From NCBI RefSeq assembly GCF_001687365.1, contig NZ_CM004502.1, forward strand, positions 117,328-181,327: a stretch of 64,000 nt of DNA. Reading direction: 5' to 3'. This document shows, in pieces, positions 36,349-45,052 of this stretch. The notes beneath the pieces were generated by a model that ran no database searches, was not told the DNA's origin, and saw nothing but the letters and a program-made list of their open reading frames with translations. Source of the DNA: Pararhizobium polonicum. GTDB lineage: Bacteria; Pseudomonadota; Alphaproteobacteria; Rhizobiales; Rhizobiaceae. The position numbers were made by a program, and so were the translations under genes. Position 1 is the stretch's first letter. Every line of letters begins with the position of its first letter.

Positions 36349-37716
36349 TCAAACCTTGCCGGCTTCAATCAGCGTTGTGCTGGGCTGAACGGTTTCGACT
36401 TTCGGCAAAGCAATCTCCACGACAAGCCCATTTGGCTGGCGATCAAGCAACGTAAAGACCCCCTTATGACCTATCGTCACGATGCCCTGTGCAATGGAAA
36501 GCCCCAGCCCAAAACCGCCGCTTTTCTCACCTGTCTGTCGGGATTCATCTGCCTTGAAAAAGGGCGCAAGAACCCGCTGTTTCAGGTCATCAGAGAGCCC
36601 CGGCCCGTCATCTGAAACCCTGATTCGCACACCCTCGGCTTGTCCATCCACCAATTCGATCTCGATATTCCCCGCGTAACGGGACGCATTGTCGACAAGA
36701 TTGGAGATGGCGCGCGTCAATCCCTGTGGCATACAGATGTATTTCAGCCTCCGCGGACCGATGAAGCGAATACTGACCCCCGTATCGACGAAATCGTCCG
36801 AAATTGTTTGGAGCAAACTCGACAAGTCCACTTTGCGTGGGGGCTCGAATTTGTTGTCCAGAAAGCTGAGGCTCGCGTCGATCAGCGATGAGAGCATGGT
36901 AACATCAGCCAGCATGAGTTCTTTCAGCGCCGGTTCGTTCGACCGATCGATGCGCATGCGCAGTCTTGTAAGCGGCGTTCGAAGGTCGTGGCTTATCGCG
37001 CGAAGGACCCGTGTTCGCTCTCGTAACATCGTCTGGATCCGGCCTTGCATAACATTCAACGAGGCCGCCAAACTCCGGATTTCGGAAGCACCTTCTGCTT
37101 TGAACGGTTCGTCGGAGTGGTCATCCATACTCACACGTTGCGCAGCGGCAGCAAACCGGACGAGAGGGTTTGTTACCAGCCAGCCGCCAATATAAGCCAG
37201 AAGGATAAGCGGGATGACGATTTTCAAGATTCCGCTTGCCACGGCCGGCACCAGCCAGACACTGGTTGGGAATTGCGGCATGGCGAAAGACAAAGCCCTG
37301 TTTTCGTCAACTTCAACGGTAAGCGTGGATCGACCGCTGTTGCCTGAAACCGCGTTTCGGATCGACATCAAAATTCCGTCATTGACGAGTTGTTTCACAC
37401 GCCGCAGGATTTCCGGAGTCGGCGAGCCTGCCCGGTACGACATTGACGTCTGGGAGGGCGACGCCCGTCGTGCCGAAACGCCCATCCGATCGGCGAATCG
37501 AAGCGCTGCATCTTCTTCCGCAGGGGTACGGCTGCGCGCAAACTGTTCGAGGACCGTCTCCACGCGACCCGCGAACAGACCGATCTCGATACCCTTGTCG
37601 TGACGACCGTAAATGAAGGGCTCCGTCGCGGCCGCAACTACTGAGACGAGAACGACGAATAAGATTGCAAGGAAAAATAGCTGTTTGCGGATTGAGGCGC
37701 TACGAAGCCCCCTCAT
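36349..37716 (-). CDS. Sensor histidine kinase (EnvZ-type)
   Basis: This is a 455-residue membrane kinase. It has one membrane segment near residues 13-30, a periplasmic sensor of about 120 residues, and a second membrane segment (LKIVIPLILLAYIGGWLV). It continues with a HAMP linker, the HisKA box AISHDLRTPLTRLRMRID with the phospho-accepting His, the N box NLVDNASRYAG, and the G box DDGPGLS. It phosphorylates the response regulator encoded directly upstream, with which it shares an ATGA overlap. The envelope genes around it suggest it senses a periplasmic or outer-membrane state. Confidence 0.9.
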   Translation of the reverse strand: MRGLRSASIRKQLFFLAILFVVLVSVVAAATEPFIYGRHDKGIEIGLFAGRVETVLEQFARSRTPAEEDAALRFADRMGVSARRASPSQTSMSYRAGSPTPEILRRVKQLVNDGILMSIRNAVSGNSGRSTLTVEVDENRALSFAMPQFPTSVWLVPAVASGILKIVIPLILLAYIGGWLVTNPLVRFAAAAQRVSMDDHSDEPFKAEGASEIRSLAASLNVMQGRIQTMLRERTRVLRAISHDLRTPLTRLRMRIDRSNEPALKELMLADVTMLSSLIDASLSFLDNKFEPPRKVDLSSLLQTISDDFVDTGVSIRFIGPRRLKYICMPQGLTRAISNLVDNASRYAGNIEIELVDGQAEGVRIRVSDDGPGLSDDLKQRVLAPFFKADESRQTGEKSGGFGLGLSIAQGIVTIGHKGVFTLLDRQPNGLVVEIALPKVETVQPSTTLIEAGKV

Positions 37717-38474
37717 GGAAGACGCTCTACCTTAGAGGCAAATAGGTATCCGCCGAGCCGGACAGTCTTGATGAATGTTGGGTCCTTCAGATTAGGCTCG
37801 ATCTTCTGCCGGACACGACTGATATGGGCGTCGATGCTACGCTCGATCGGCCCGGCTGAACCGGCATGCGTCATTGCCAGAAGTTGCTCCCGTGTGAGAA
37901 CCTTGTTCGGATGACAGCAAAACGCCCAAAGCAGATCGAATTCTGCTGTTGTCATGGAAACCTGAGCGCCTTCGGCGTCGAAAAGCTCACGACTTCTTGG
38001 ATCAATCCGCCATCCTGAGAACGTCATCGGCTCGAGTACGGCTGGCGGTCCGTCATGATCAGACGCTCGTCTTAGAATGTTTCTTATGCGAGCCATCAGC
38101 TCACGTGAATTGAAAGGCTTGGTGACGTAGTCGTCCGCACCCAGTTCTAACCCGAGGATACGGTCGATATCCTCGCGCAGTGCCGTCAACATCAAGATCG
38201 GCGTTTTTCCGGAAGATCGCAGCCGCCTGCAGATGCTGAAGCCGTCCTCGCCGGGGAGCATTCCGTCCAGAAGGATCAGATCGAAGCCGTGGCGGGCAAG
38301 GATCCTATCCATCTCGATCCCGTTTGCGACCGAGGCGGCCTCGAAACCGTTGCCTTTGACCAAATCGACCAGCATCCTCGCAATATCCCCATCGTCTTCA
38401 ACGATGAGGATCCGGGCTGGCGCCGGGGGTGCCTCTTTGAGCGGAGCAATATTTGCAGGTTGCTGCGTGGACAT
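37713..38474 (-). CDS. OmpR-family response regulator
   Basis: This is a 253-residue regulator. The receiver domain spans residues ~20-135 (acidic pocket IVEDDGD, phospho-Asp in LILLDGMLPGEDG, Lys in DDYVTKPF). The C-terminal winged helix spans ~155-250 (SMTTAEFDLLWAFCCHPNKVLTREQLL; RSIDAHISRVRQKIE; VRLGGYLF). It should bind tandem direct repeats as a dimer or oligomer, the typical OmpR-family mode, and arrays A-E are good candidates. Starts at 38549, 38480 or 38474 are possible; 38474 has GGAAG at eight bases. Confidence 0.88.
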   Translation of the reverse strand: MSTQQPANIAPLKEAPPAPARILIVEDDGDIARMLVDLVKGNGFEAASVANGIEMDRILARHGFDLILLDGMLPGEDGFSICRRLRSSGKTPILMLTALREDIDRILGLELGADDYVTKPFNSRELMARIRNILRRASDHDGPPAVLEPMTFSGWRIDPRSRELFDAEGAQVSMTTAEFDLLWAFCCHPNKVLTREQLLAMTHAGSAGPIERSIDAHISRVRQKIEPNLKDPTFIKTVRLGGYLFASKVERLP

Positions 38475-38590
38475 CGCCATTTCTTCCAGCTCTTGATCGG
38501 GGCACGCCCGTTTCTGTGTGGACATCGCAAGGTGTTTACAGCGCGCCATTTCTCCCTTTACCCGATCTCATGCAAAACTTTATGGGAAAA

Positions 38591-38620
38591 TGTTGCAAGA
38601 TGTTGCAAGATGTTGCGGCG
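38591..38620 (-). promoter_or_regulatory. 10-bp-phased repeat array D
   Basis: Three decamers start at 38591, 38601 and 38611: TGTTGCAAGA twice, then TGTTGCGGCG. The array lies 117 bases from the preferred response-regulator start (42 from the longest start), which suggests autoregulation. Confidence 0.7.
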
Positions 38621-38660
38621 TAGTTCCGCACCTGCCTTTCGGAGCTGGGCGGCTTATTGC

Positions 38661-39029
38661 TCACTTCTGTGCACCGTAGATCTCGAACGGATTTGAGCGA
38701 AACTCGCTGTCGACTATCACGGCCGCGATATAACATTCCCTGAGCGTCAGCAGCGAAAAGAATGCCGCAGATACACATGCTATGAGATAGTGTTTGGATC
38801 GCGATCGTCGCGGGAATTTGTCTGCCAACACAATGAACGAGCGTTTGGTAAACCGACCCAGTGCTACAAGCATGAACAGTGCTAAGGTAATGTATCCACT
38901 GAAGGATGCGGCGTTTATCAATGAGAAGATTGGGAAACACCCTAACAAAAATGCCCTTTCCTGTTTTGGGACGGCCATTTGCCAGATTCTGGCTGCGAGA
39001 AGCAACCTGCTTGTTGACCGCTCTGCCAT
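38661..39029 (-). CDS. Hypothetical membrane protein
   Basis: This is a protein of about 122 residues with two or three hydrophobic segments (FLLGCFPIFSLINAASFSGYITLALFMLVALG; HYLIACVSAAFFSLLTL) separated by a basic loop. No family was recognised, and the ribosome-binding site of ATG 39029 is weak. It lies between the regulator and a regulon gene. Confidence 0.45.
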   Translation of the reverse strand: MAERSTSRLLLAARIWQMAVPKQERAFLLGCFPIFSLINAASFSGYITLALFMLVALGRFTKRSFIVLADKFPRRSRSKHYLIACVSAAFFSLLTLRECYIAAVIVDSEFRSNPFEIYGAQK

Positions 39030-39111
39030 CTGAATCTCAAGACCTCCTCCTATAAGCGAGCCCCTGCAGCGAGACAGAAAATGCGGGGCCAATAACAGGG
39101 CGCGGGGCGGA

Positions 39112-39582
39112 TCAGGACTGAGCATCAAGCCCTCGTTCGCGATGACAGAACCAGCGCAGAGCATTTGCCGCAATGGTTTTCCAACGCGCGGCTTTGTCTC
39201 TCTGCTTCCCGCAGATTGCTACCCTCACGATATTCGGAGTTGGTCGTGCCACTGGCTTGAAGTGGAAATCTACCCGTTCAGGGAATGGTTGACTGTCAAA
39301 CCGCTTCGGGTTGCCCGGCATTGCACCGTCCTTAATTCTGGGGTGAAAGAAGACTTCGAGATTGACAATCGGTATAGGGCGAATATTGCGGACAAGGTCG
39401 ATGTCCCCTCGTGCTGTGATGGCAAAGACAAACTCTTCAGACCGAAGCGCGTCGAAGGCTTCCGCAACAGCTGATACCGCGACAGAGGCATACCCGTGCT
39501 CCGCCAGCTTGGTGACGATCATTGCGGCAGCGACCGGCGGCAGAAAAACAAGAATTTTCGAATGAATCGGTGGGTGCCGCAT
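39112..39582 (-). CDS. Hypothetical protein with receiver-like fold
   Basis: This is a 156-residue protein. Residues ~8-75 (KILVFLPPVAAAMIVTKLAEHGYASVAVSAVAEAFDALRSEEFVFAIT) have the strand-helix rhythm of a CheY-type receiver. The acidic pocket and phospho-Asp are missing, so it could be a degenerate, phosphorylation-independent receiver. The C-terminus is basic. Array E 60 bases upstream makes it part of the phased-repeat set. The function is unknown. Confidence 0.6.
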   Translation of the reverse strand: MRHPPIHSKILVFLPPVAAAMIVTKLAEHGYASVAVSAVAEAFDALRSEEFVFAITARGDIDLVRNIRPIPIVNLEVFFHPRIKDGAMPGNPKRFDSQPFPERVDFHFKPVARPTPNIVRVAICGKQRDKAARWKTIAANALRWFCHRERGLDAQS

Positions 39583-39641
39583 GAACCTTTTCCTCTTCGC
39601 GGATGAATAAACTTAACCCGTGCTCGTGCAGCAATGTGTTC

Positions 39642-39661
39642 TGTTTTATGTTGTTTTATGT
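39642..39661 (-). promoter_or_regulatory. 10-bp-phased repeat array E
   Basis: Two exact copies of TGTTTTATGT lie head to tail at 39642 and 39652, 60-79 bases upstream of the receiver-like gene. They have the same orientation and period as arrays A-D, but a TTTTATG variant of the second half. Confidence 0.5.
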
Positions 39662-39832
39662 ATGGGCCCATGATCACAGCCAACACGTGATCTGAGCCTT
39701 AACGTGCGCAACCCCTATATGCCGCAGGTTGCGATCCATTCCGTTATTGTCCCACTAGTGCTCACGAGGCAGATTGCCAGAACCGCGGAGCCAGTCTAGC
39801 GTCCGGGCATTGCTCCAGTGGAACACTCAACC

Positions 39833-40705
39833 ATGAGGCCTGATCGTTCTCCGGTTTACGAACCGATCCTACCTTCGGCAACGGAGTGCTTCGTATGGCG
39901 GCAGGACGACTATCCGTTGTCATGGAGCGTCTGGAACGCCCATCCAGAGTGCGAAATCCACCTCATTCGGAACGCGGAGGGCGCCAGCCACATCGGCGAC
40001 CATGTCGGAGCTTTCTCCAACGGCGACCTCTACTTGATCGGACGCGGACTGCCGCATAATTGGGTAACCCCTCTCAATCAGGGTGAGCGGGTCGACGGGC
40101 GGGACGTTATCCTCCAGTTCGACGAAGACCGTGTTCTCGGGATATCCGCAGCGATACCGGAACTGAAAAGTCTGGCCCCCTTATTGGCGTTGGCGAGGCG
40201 CGGCATGTATTTCGAGGGCGAAGCCCGCACGAAGGGCGCGGAAATCCTTCTCAAGATCGGGCAAGCTCGCGGTCTTGAGCGTGTATCCCTGTTTCTTGGG
40301 CTTCTGCACATCCTGGCGACCAGCCGCGAAAGAAAACTTCTTTCCTCCGAGCATTTCTTGCCGAGCTCCGACCCCCTCGCCAATCAGACGCTTAGAGACG
40401 TCCTGACTTGGATGACAACGAACTACAGTCGTAACGTCCGTCTCGAGCAACTCGCAAAGATGGCGAAAATGACGGAGACGTCATTTTCGCGCTTTTTCAA
40501 GAGGACCACCGGAACGACCTTCAGCCGCTATCTTAGCGAACTCAGGATGGCGAAAGCCTGCGAACTTCTCACCCGATCCGATCTCCCCGTCACGGCAATC
40601 GCAACCGACGTCGGTTACGACAACCTTTCGAATTTCAACCGGACATTCAGGGTGCTCAGGGGGATGCCGCCGAGCCGTTACAGACAATTTAGGCGCTCCA
40701 CCTGA
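39833..40705 (+). CDS. AraC-family transcriptional regulator
   Basis: This is a protein of about 290 residues. The N-terminal cupin-like sensor (HPECEIHLIRNAEGASHIGDHVGAFSNGDLYLIGRGLPHNWV) is followed by two C-terminal helix-turn-helices (VRLEQLAKMAKMTETSFSRFFKRTTG; VTAIATDVGYDNLSNFNRTFRVLRG). This layout is usual for regulators of sugar or polyol use. A GTG at 39818 is an alternative start. It probably controls the two genes that follow, which include a polyol-type dehydrogenase. Confidence 0.82.
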   Translation: MRPDRSPVYEPILPSATECFVWRQDDYPLSWSVWNAHPECEIHLIRNAEGASHIGDHVGAFSNGDLYLIGRGLPHNWVTPLNQGERVDGRDVILQFDEDRVLGISAAIPELKSLAPLLALARRGMYFEGEARTKGAEILLKIGQARGLERVSLFLGLLHILATSRERKLLSSEHFLPSSDPLANQTLRDVLTWMTTNYSRNVRLEQLAKMAKMTETSFSRFFKRTTGTTFSRYLSELRMAKACELLTRSDLPVTAIATDVGYDNLSNFNRTFRVLRGMPPSRYRQFRRST

Positions 40706-40849
40706 ACTGGCGATATTATCACCATGATACAGCCGTCGATAAGTCCTCAGCCTCTCATAAGGATAAAATATCATCAGTTGTGGGCACATGCCACGCTAGC
40801 CTTGGTGGCGAAACGGGCCTAGTTTCTCTCCGGTTTCGAGGAGGAAGCG

Positions 40850-41479
40850 ATGAATATCAGTCTCATTCCGTCAATGCTGGACAACACCATCTCCGGGGCT
40901 GGGGTCGCACTGGCCTATGAAGGGCTTCAATCGCCCTACGAGAGCCGTTTCGCCGATTTCACTATTCGGGAAGACGGCTCATATTATCGGAGCTTGGAAG
41001 TCGTGGCGTCCGAACAAACCCTCGGCCAACGCTGGCTGGAGCTTGAAACGCAATTCAACTCGACATGCGTCGGGCTCGTCTGCCAGGCCGACAGTGATGC
41101 CGGCGAACTTGCCGATATCATCGCGCGAGGGTTCGACGGCGCTGCGGTCCCAGGCGCGATCGTTATCATTGGGTGTGATCTTGTCCTCTTGGAGCAAATT
41201 CTCCAATTGGCTCGTCAGCACCGTGTGCCATACACGATGCGGACACAGTCCGGCATTAGCATTCCCTTTGAGTGGCCACCAATTTTGTTCATCGCCGATA
41301 TCACCGATCCGGCACTGGTCGAAAGCCTTAGCATCCGCCGCGAACTCAGTGATCTGGGCGTGCCCGTTGAAACGACAGTGGCCCCGGATATCCGCAAAAT
41401 TGAACAGAAATTCTACTCCGTCGAGGTTCGGGCTTTCTTTCAAAGGCACCTTGTCGTGAATTTTCCGAAAATGTTCTGA
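40850..41479 (+). CDS. Hypothetical protein
   Basis: This is a 209-residue soluble protein with a strong ribosome-binding site (GAGGAGGAAG) and an alternating alpha/beta pattern (PGAIVIIGCDLVLLEQILQLARQHRVPY). It contains no signal peptide, membrane segment or motif that I recognise. It lies between an AraC regulator and a sorbitol-type dehydrogenase, 37 bases from the latter, and is likely co-transcribed with it. The function is unknown. Confidence 0.6.
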   Translation: MNISLIPSMLDNTISGAGVALAYEGLQSPYESRFADFTIREDGSYYRSLEVVASEQTLGQRWLELETQFNSTCVGLVCQADSDAGELADIIARGFDGAAVPGAIVIIGCDLVLLEQILQLARQHRVPYTMRTQSGISIPFEWPPILFIADITDPALVESLSIRRELSDLGVPVETTVAPDIRKIEQKFYSVEVRAFFQRHLVVNFPKMF

Positions 41480-41516
41480 CGACACTCAAAATACAAAAGA
41501 CGATAGGGAGAAAAGC

Positions 41517-42293
41517 ATGTCACAGAGGCTACAGGGCAAGAATGCCATCATCACCGGCGCTGCACGAGGAATAGGCTTTACCTTCGCTAAGGTTTACGTG
41601 GGTGAGGGCGCACGGGTCGCGATCTGCGACATCGATTTCGGTCGGGCGGAGTCCGCCGCCCGTGAAATCGGTGATCAGGCAATCGCGGTCAAGATCGACG
41701 TCACCGACACGGCAAGCATCGAAGAGGCGGTTATCAAAGTGGTGGAAGCTTTCGGAAGCATCGACATCCTTGTGAACAACGCCGCGCTGTTCACGGCAGC
41801 GCCGCTCGTCGAGATCACCGAGACGGACTATCGCCGGGTCTTCGACGTCAATGTCCATGGACCGCTGTTCACCATGCAGGTGGTCGCCAAGCAGATGATC
41901 GCACAGGCTAAGGGGGGCAAGATCATCAACATGGCCTCACAAGCAGGCCGCCGTGGCGAAGCGCTGGTTGCGGTATATTGCGCCACGAAGGCAGCCGTCA
42001 TTAGTCTAACCCAGTCGGCCGCGCTTAATCTTATTGAGTACGGGATCAACGTCAACGCTATTGCGCCAGGTGTGGTCGACGGCGAACATTGGGACGGTGT
42101 CGATGCGTTTTTCGCCAAATACGAAGGAAAGGCTCCAGGTCAGAAAAAGAAGGAAGTCGGCGCAGCTGTGCCGTACGGACGAATGGGCACTGCCGAAGAC
42201 CTCGCGGGGATGGCGGTGTTTCTGGCATCGCGGGATTCCGACTACGTTGTTGCGCAGTGCTACAACGTCGATGGCGGCCAATGGATGAGCTGA
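41517..42293 (+). CDS. smoS: Sorbitol/L-iditol-type short-chain dehydrogenase
   Basis: This is a 258-residue SDR with the NAD-binding motif TGAARGIGFTFA at ~residue 14, the NNAA motif, and catalytic Ser, Tyr and Lys in NMASQAGRRGEALVAVYCATKAA. The C-terminal part NAIAPGVVDGEHWDGVDAFFAKYE and the end YNVDGGQWMS closely match rhizobial and Rhodobacter sorbitol (galactitol) dehydrogenases such as SmoS. It oxidises a polyol to a ketose with NAD+. No transporter gene is adjacent. Confidence 0.82.
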   Translation: MSQRLQGKNAIITGAARGIGFTFAKVYVGEGARVAICDIDFGRAESAAREIGDQAIAVKIDVTDTASIEEAVIKVVEAFGSIDILVNNAALFTAAPLVEITETDYRRVFDVNVHGPLFTMQVVAKQMIAQAKGGKIINMASQAGRRGEALVAVYCATKAAVISLTQSAALNLIEYGINVNAIAPGVVDGEHWDGVDAFFAKYEGKAPGQKKKEVGAAVPYGRMGTAEDLAGMAVFLASRDSDYVVAQCYNVDGGQWMS

Positions 42294-42487
42294 GATCGGA
42301 CGTCTCGATACGTTAACCCGCCGTGTCATCGAAGTAGCCGGACGGACTTGCGTCGACTTGAATACGATTGTCCGACCCCGATCCGGTCTTAGCAAGGGGT
42401 TGGGATAACCCCAACATGGACAGCCAACTTTTTATACCAAAACGAGTAAAGGCCTTAAAAGATCCAAACCGTCGGCCCTGCTATTCG

Positions 42488-42735
42488 CTAACATGGCGCT
42501 TGAAGCGGTTCGAACCGCTGCTCCTCGATGGCGATGGCCGTCGTGCGCGTCACCATGCTGATGACTTCGAGGTCGCGCTCGGTCGGCTCCTGCGGCTCGC
42601 GATAGTAGTTCGCGAAGGTGCCGAGGCCCCGCCCGTCCGCTGCCAGAATTGGCATCGACTAGCAAGCGCGCAGACCGTGGCCAATCGCAAGGTCACGAAA
42701 ATCGGTCCATGCGATCCGTCGCGATATCGCTGACG
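42488..42735 (-). pseudogene. GAF-domain sensor kinase fragment
   Basis: The leftward translation reads WTDFRDLAIGHGLRAC, then an in-frame TAG, then SMPILAADGRGLGTFANYYRE and RDLEVISMVTRTTAIAIE, ending at a stop at 42488. This is the second half of a GAF domain of the type found in rhizobial sensor histidine kinases. Kinase domains are absent. Confidence 0.7.
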
Positions 42736-42794
42736 ATGACAGGGGTTGAGCCGGGATTAGGTTGCGATAGAGGTATCGGATACATCGGTGAATC

Positions 42795-43018
42795 GTGGCC
42801 GCTATCCGTCGTGCGAACATAGCGAACGCAATTTCGGCATTGTCTCACAAATTCGCGGCGGCAGGACGGATTGCGGCCGTCAGTCGAGCGACCGCCACGC
42901 TCTCCCAACAAGTGCAAAAACAGGCCGCTGTACTCTCCTACATTGATACTTTCTGGCTGATTTTTTTCTGCGCAGTTGGCGGCATGGTCATTCTCGCATT
43001 CGTCCAGAAGGCGCCCAC
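42795..43018 (+). pseudogene. DHA2-type MFS transporter C-terminal fragment
   Basis: LSQQVQKQAAVLSYIDTFWLIFFCAVGGMVILAF matches the last membrane segment and preceding loop of EmrB-like DHA2 exporters. The upstream part of the frame is not recognisable and the rest of the gene is missing. It abuts the parE fragment directly. Confidence 0.5.
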
Positions 43019-43334
43019 CTTTGTACGTTCTGCGCCAAGGTGGAATTACAGTTTACGCACGAGACGACGGACATCGCATGGAACTGATGGAGACCGTTTT
43101 TCGACATAAGAAACTTGAAGTCGGCCGCTTCAAAGGCCTGGGCGAAATGATGCCCGCACAGCTAAAGAAACCACCATGGATCGGGCGAAACGAACGCTAC
43201 TGCGTGTCGAAATCACCGAAAACAATGCCGAAGAGACGCGAGACACCGTCTACGACCTGATGGGAACTAAGCCAGAGGCCCGGTACAGGTTCATTCAGGA
43301 GCGAGCAGCGTTTGCGGCACACCTGGACTTGTAG
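43012..43334 (+). pseudogene. parE (DNA topoisomerase IV subunit B) 3' fragment
   Basis: The sequence reads PPLYVLRQGGITVYARDD, then KLEVGRFKGLGEMMPAQLK. A small deletion shifts the frame at about 43165, after which it reads TMDRAKRTLLRVEITENNAEE and MGTKPEARYRFIQERAAFA to the stop at 43334. This is the TOPRIM-proximal and C-terminal end of ParE, a chromosomal housekeeping gene. It is too short to be functional. Confidence 0.8.
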
Positions 43335-43701
43335 AGACTATCTCGCCGCCGGGAACCTAGGTCGTGAGCCAGATGATTCCTATCAACCAGTCTCGCTCTG
43401 TCGCCATCATAAATAGTAATCGAGCAGTCTGATGATTTCGCCGGATACGCGTGAGTTGCTCAGGGATCTTAGTGAGATAATTACACGACCCCTATGACCC
43501 AAAAACGTTGCCATACAGCTGCCCACTCGGCATAATCTACCGTCGGCGTAAAGGGCAAAGGCGAACAACGCCGGTCCGAAGGCTTGGCTAACTTAGAGGC
43601 TTGAACGCCTTGCAAATGAATGGCACAGCCGCGATATCGAAGTGCTAGTGCCGTGGCACTACACTGCCTGAATGGCCCTCAATTTATCGCTTACAGGTAG
43701 G
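43335..43701. other. Intergenic stretch with a small hairpin
   Basis: No gene was recognised. A perfect TAGTGCC-GT-GGCACTA inverted repeat at 43646-43661 lies just beyond the 3' end of the leftward ABC transporter operon, but lacks a U-run. It could be a weak transcript end. Confidence 0.4.
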
Positions 43702-44367
43702 CTACAACAACGGCTTGCGTTCAAGGCGACCGGTCAAACGCACGGCGGGCAGGAGGATGGCGAGATAGATAATGGCGGCGAGCGTCAGCGGCGAGGTGTT
43801 GTAGGTCACGGAGCGGATCGTTCCGGCAACATAGAGCATCTCGTTGACCGCGACGATGGCGGCAAGCGAGGTCGCCTTCATGACCTCAATTGTATTGGAC
43901 GCAAGGTCAGGCAGAACATTACGCGTCGCCTGCGGCAGCACCACGAACCGCATCGCATCCCAAGTGCCAAGGCCGGTCGAGCGGGCGGCCTCTAGCTGGC
44001 CCGGCCCCACGGAGCCGAGGCCGGCGCGAAAGATCTCGCAGTAATAGGAGGAGTTGTTGAGCAGCAATGCGACCACGACACAAGCAAAGGCCGGTAAGTG
44101 TATGCCGATGAAAGGCAGCGCTGAGAAGGCGAGAATGATCAGCACTAGCGGCGGCATCGCGCGGAACACGTTGATCCAGCTGCGCACCACAATGCGTAAA
44201 AATGGATTGCGCGGATTGGAGCCGAGTGCCAACGCTAAACCCGCGATCATGCCGAGCGGCGCAAGCACCACCGTCAGCCCGATGGTGATCAGAAGACCCT
44301 TGAGAAGATAGGGAAGCGCCTCCTGCATCACTGTGAGATTGAAGAACTGATCGATCAACGAGTTCAT
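43702..44367 (-). CDS. Polar amino acid-type ABC permease
   Basis: This is a 221-residue permease of the HisMQ/GlnP family. It has about five membrane segments, and EAARSTGLGTWDAMRFVVLPQATRNVLP contains the EAA loop that docks with the ATPase. ATG 44367 overlaps the upstream permease stop by four bases. It pairs with that permease as a heterodimeric channel. It is the last gene of the leftward operon. Confidence 0.9.
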   Translation of the reverse strand: MNSLIDQFFNLTVMQEALPYLLKGLLITIGLTVVLAPLGMIAGLALALGSNPRNPFLRIVVRSWINVFRAMPPLVLIILAFSALPFIGIHLPAFACVVVALLLNNSSYYCEIFRAGLGSVGPGQLEAARSTGLGTWDAMRFVVLPQATRNVLPDLASNTIEVMKATSLAAIVAVNEMLYVAGTIRSVTYNTSPLTLAAIIYLAILLPAVRLTGRLERKPLL

Positions 44368-45047
44368 CGGCCGGCTCCCCAAACCATACGCTTCTCGAGT
44401 CTTTCTGCCAATGTCATCACCGGCATGAAGATGATGAGATAGCCGACTGCTGCGAGGATGAGCGGTGTGGCGTTGCCGGAGAAGGATTGCGCCGTCTGCG
44501 CCTCATTCAGAAGCTCCGGCATGCCGATGGCCGTGCCGAGTGCGGTGTTCTTTGTGATAGCGATCGCACGGTTGGTGAGCGGCGGTATGCAGATCTTGAA
44601 GGCCTGCGGCAGGATGACGTAGCGGATCGTTTGCGCATTGGTCATCCCCGTGGAGCGGGAAGCTTCCCATTGTCCCTTGTGGATAGCCGAAATACCGGCC
44701 CAAAAAATTTCCTCCGAGAAGGCGGCAAGAATGCAGGTCAAGGTAAACGAGAGTACCCAAAAGGCAGAAAGCCGCAGGCCGAGACCCGGCAGGCCGAAGA
44801 AGAGCAGCAGAAGCACCGCCAGCGGTGGTACTGCACGAAAACAATCCACCCACAGCTTGAGGAGCGACACCAAATAGCGGTGCGAAACCAGCCTCAAAAT
44901 AGCGAGCGCTAGGCCCAGCCCGAGGCCGGACAGTACGACGACGATGGACAGCGACACCGTGACCCACAAACCGCGCAGAAGGTCAGGCAGATATCGGATC
45001 GCAACATCGGGATTGAGGAAGAGGTCAAGAAGTCCACTGATGTTCAT
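44364..45047 (-). CDS. Polar amino acid-type ABC permease
   Basis: This is a 227-residue HisMQ-family permease: YLPDLLRGLWVTVSLSIVVVLSG at the start and the EAA loop WEASRSTGMTNAQTIRYVILPQAFKICIPP. ATG 45047 with GAGGC upstream is preferred to the TTG at 45056. It is encoded between the ATPase and the second permease and overlaps the latter. Confidence 0.9.
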   Translation of the reverse strand: MNISGLLDLFLNPDVAIRYLPDLLRGLWVTVSLSIVVVLSGLGLGLALAILRLVSHRYLVSLLKLWVDCFRAVPPLAVLLLLFFGLPGLGLRLSAFWVLSFTLTCILAAFSEEIFWAGISAIHKGQWEASRSTGMTNAQTIRYVILPQAFKICIPPLTNRAIAITKNTALGTAIGMPELLNEAQTAQSFSGNATPLILAAVGYLIIFMPVMTLAERLEKRMVWGAGR

Positions 45048-45052
45048 CGGCG

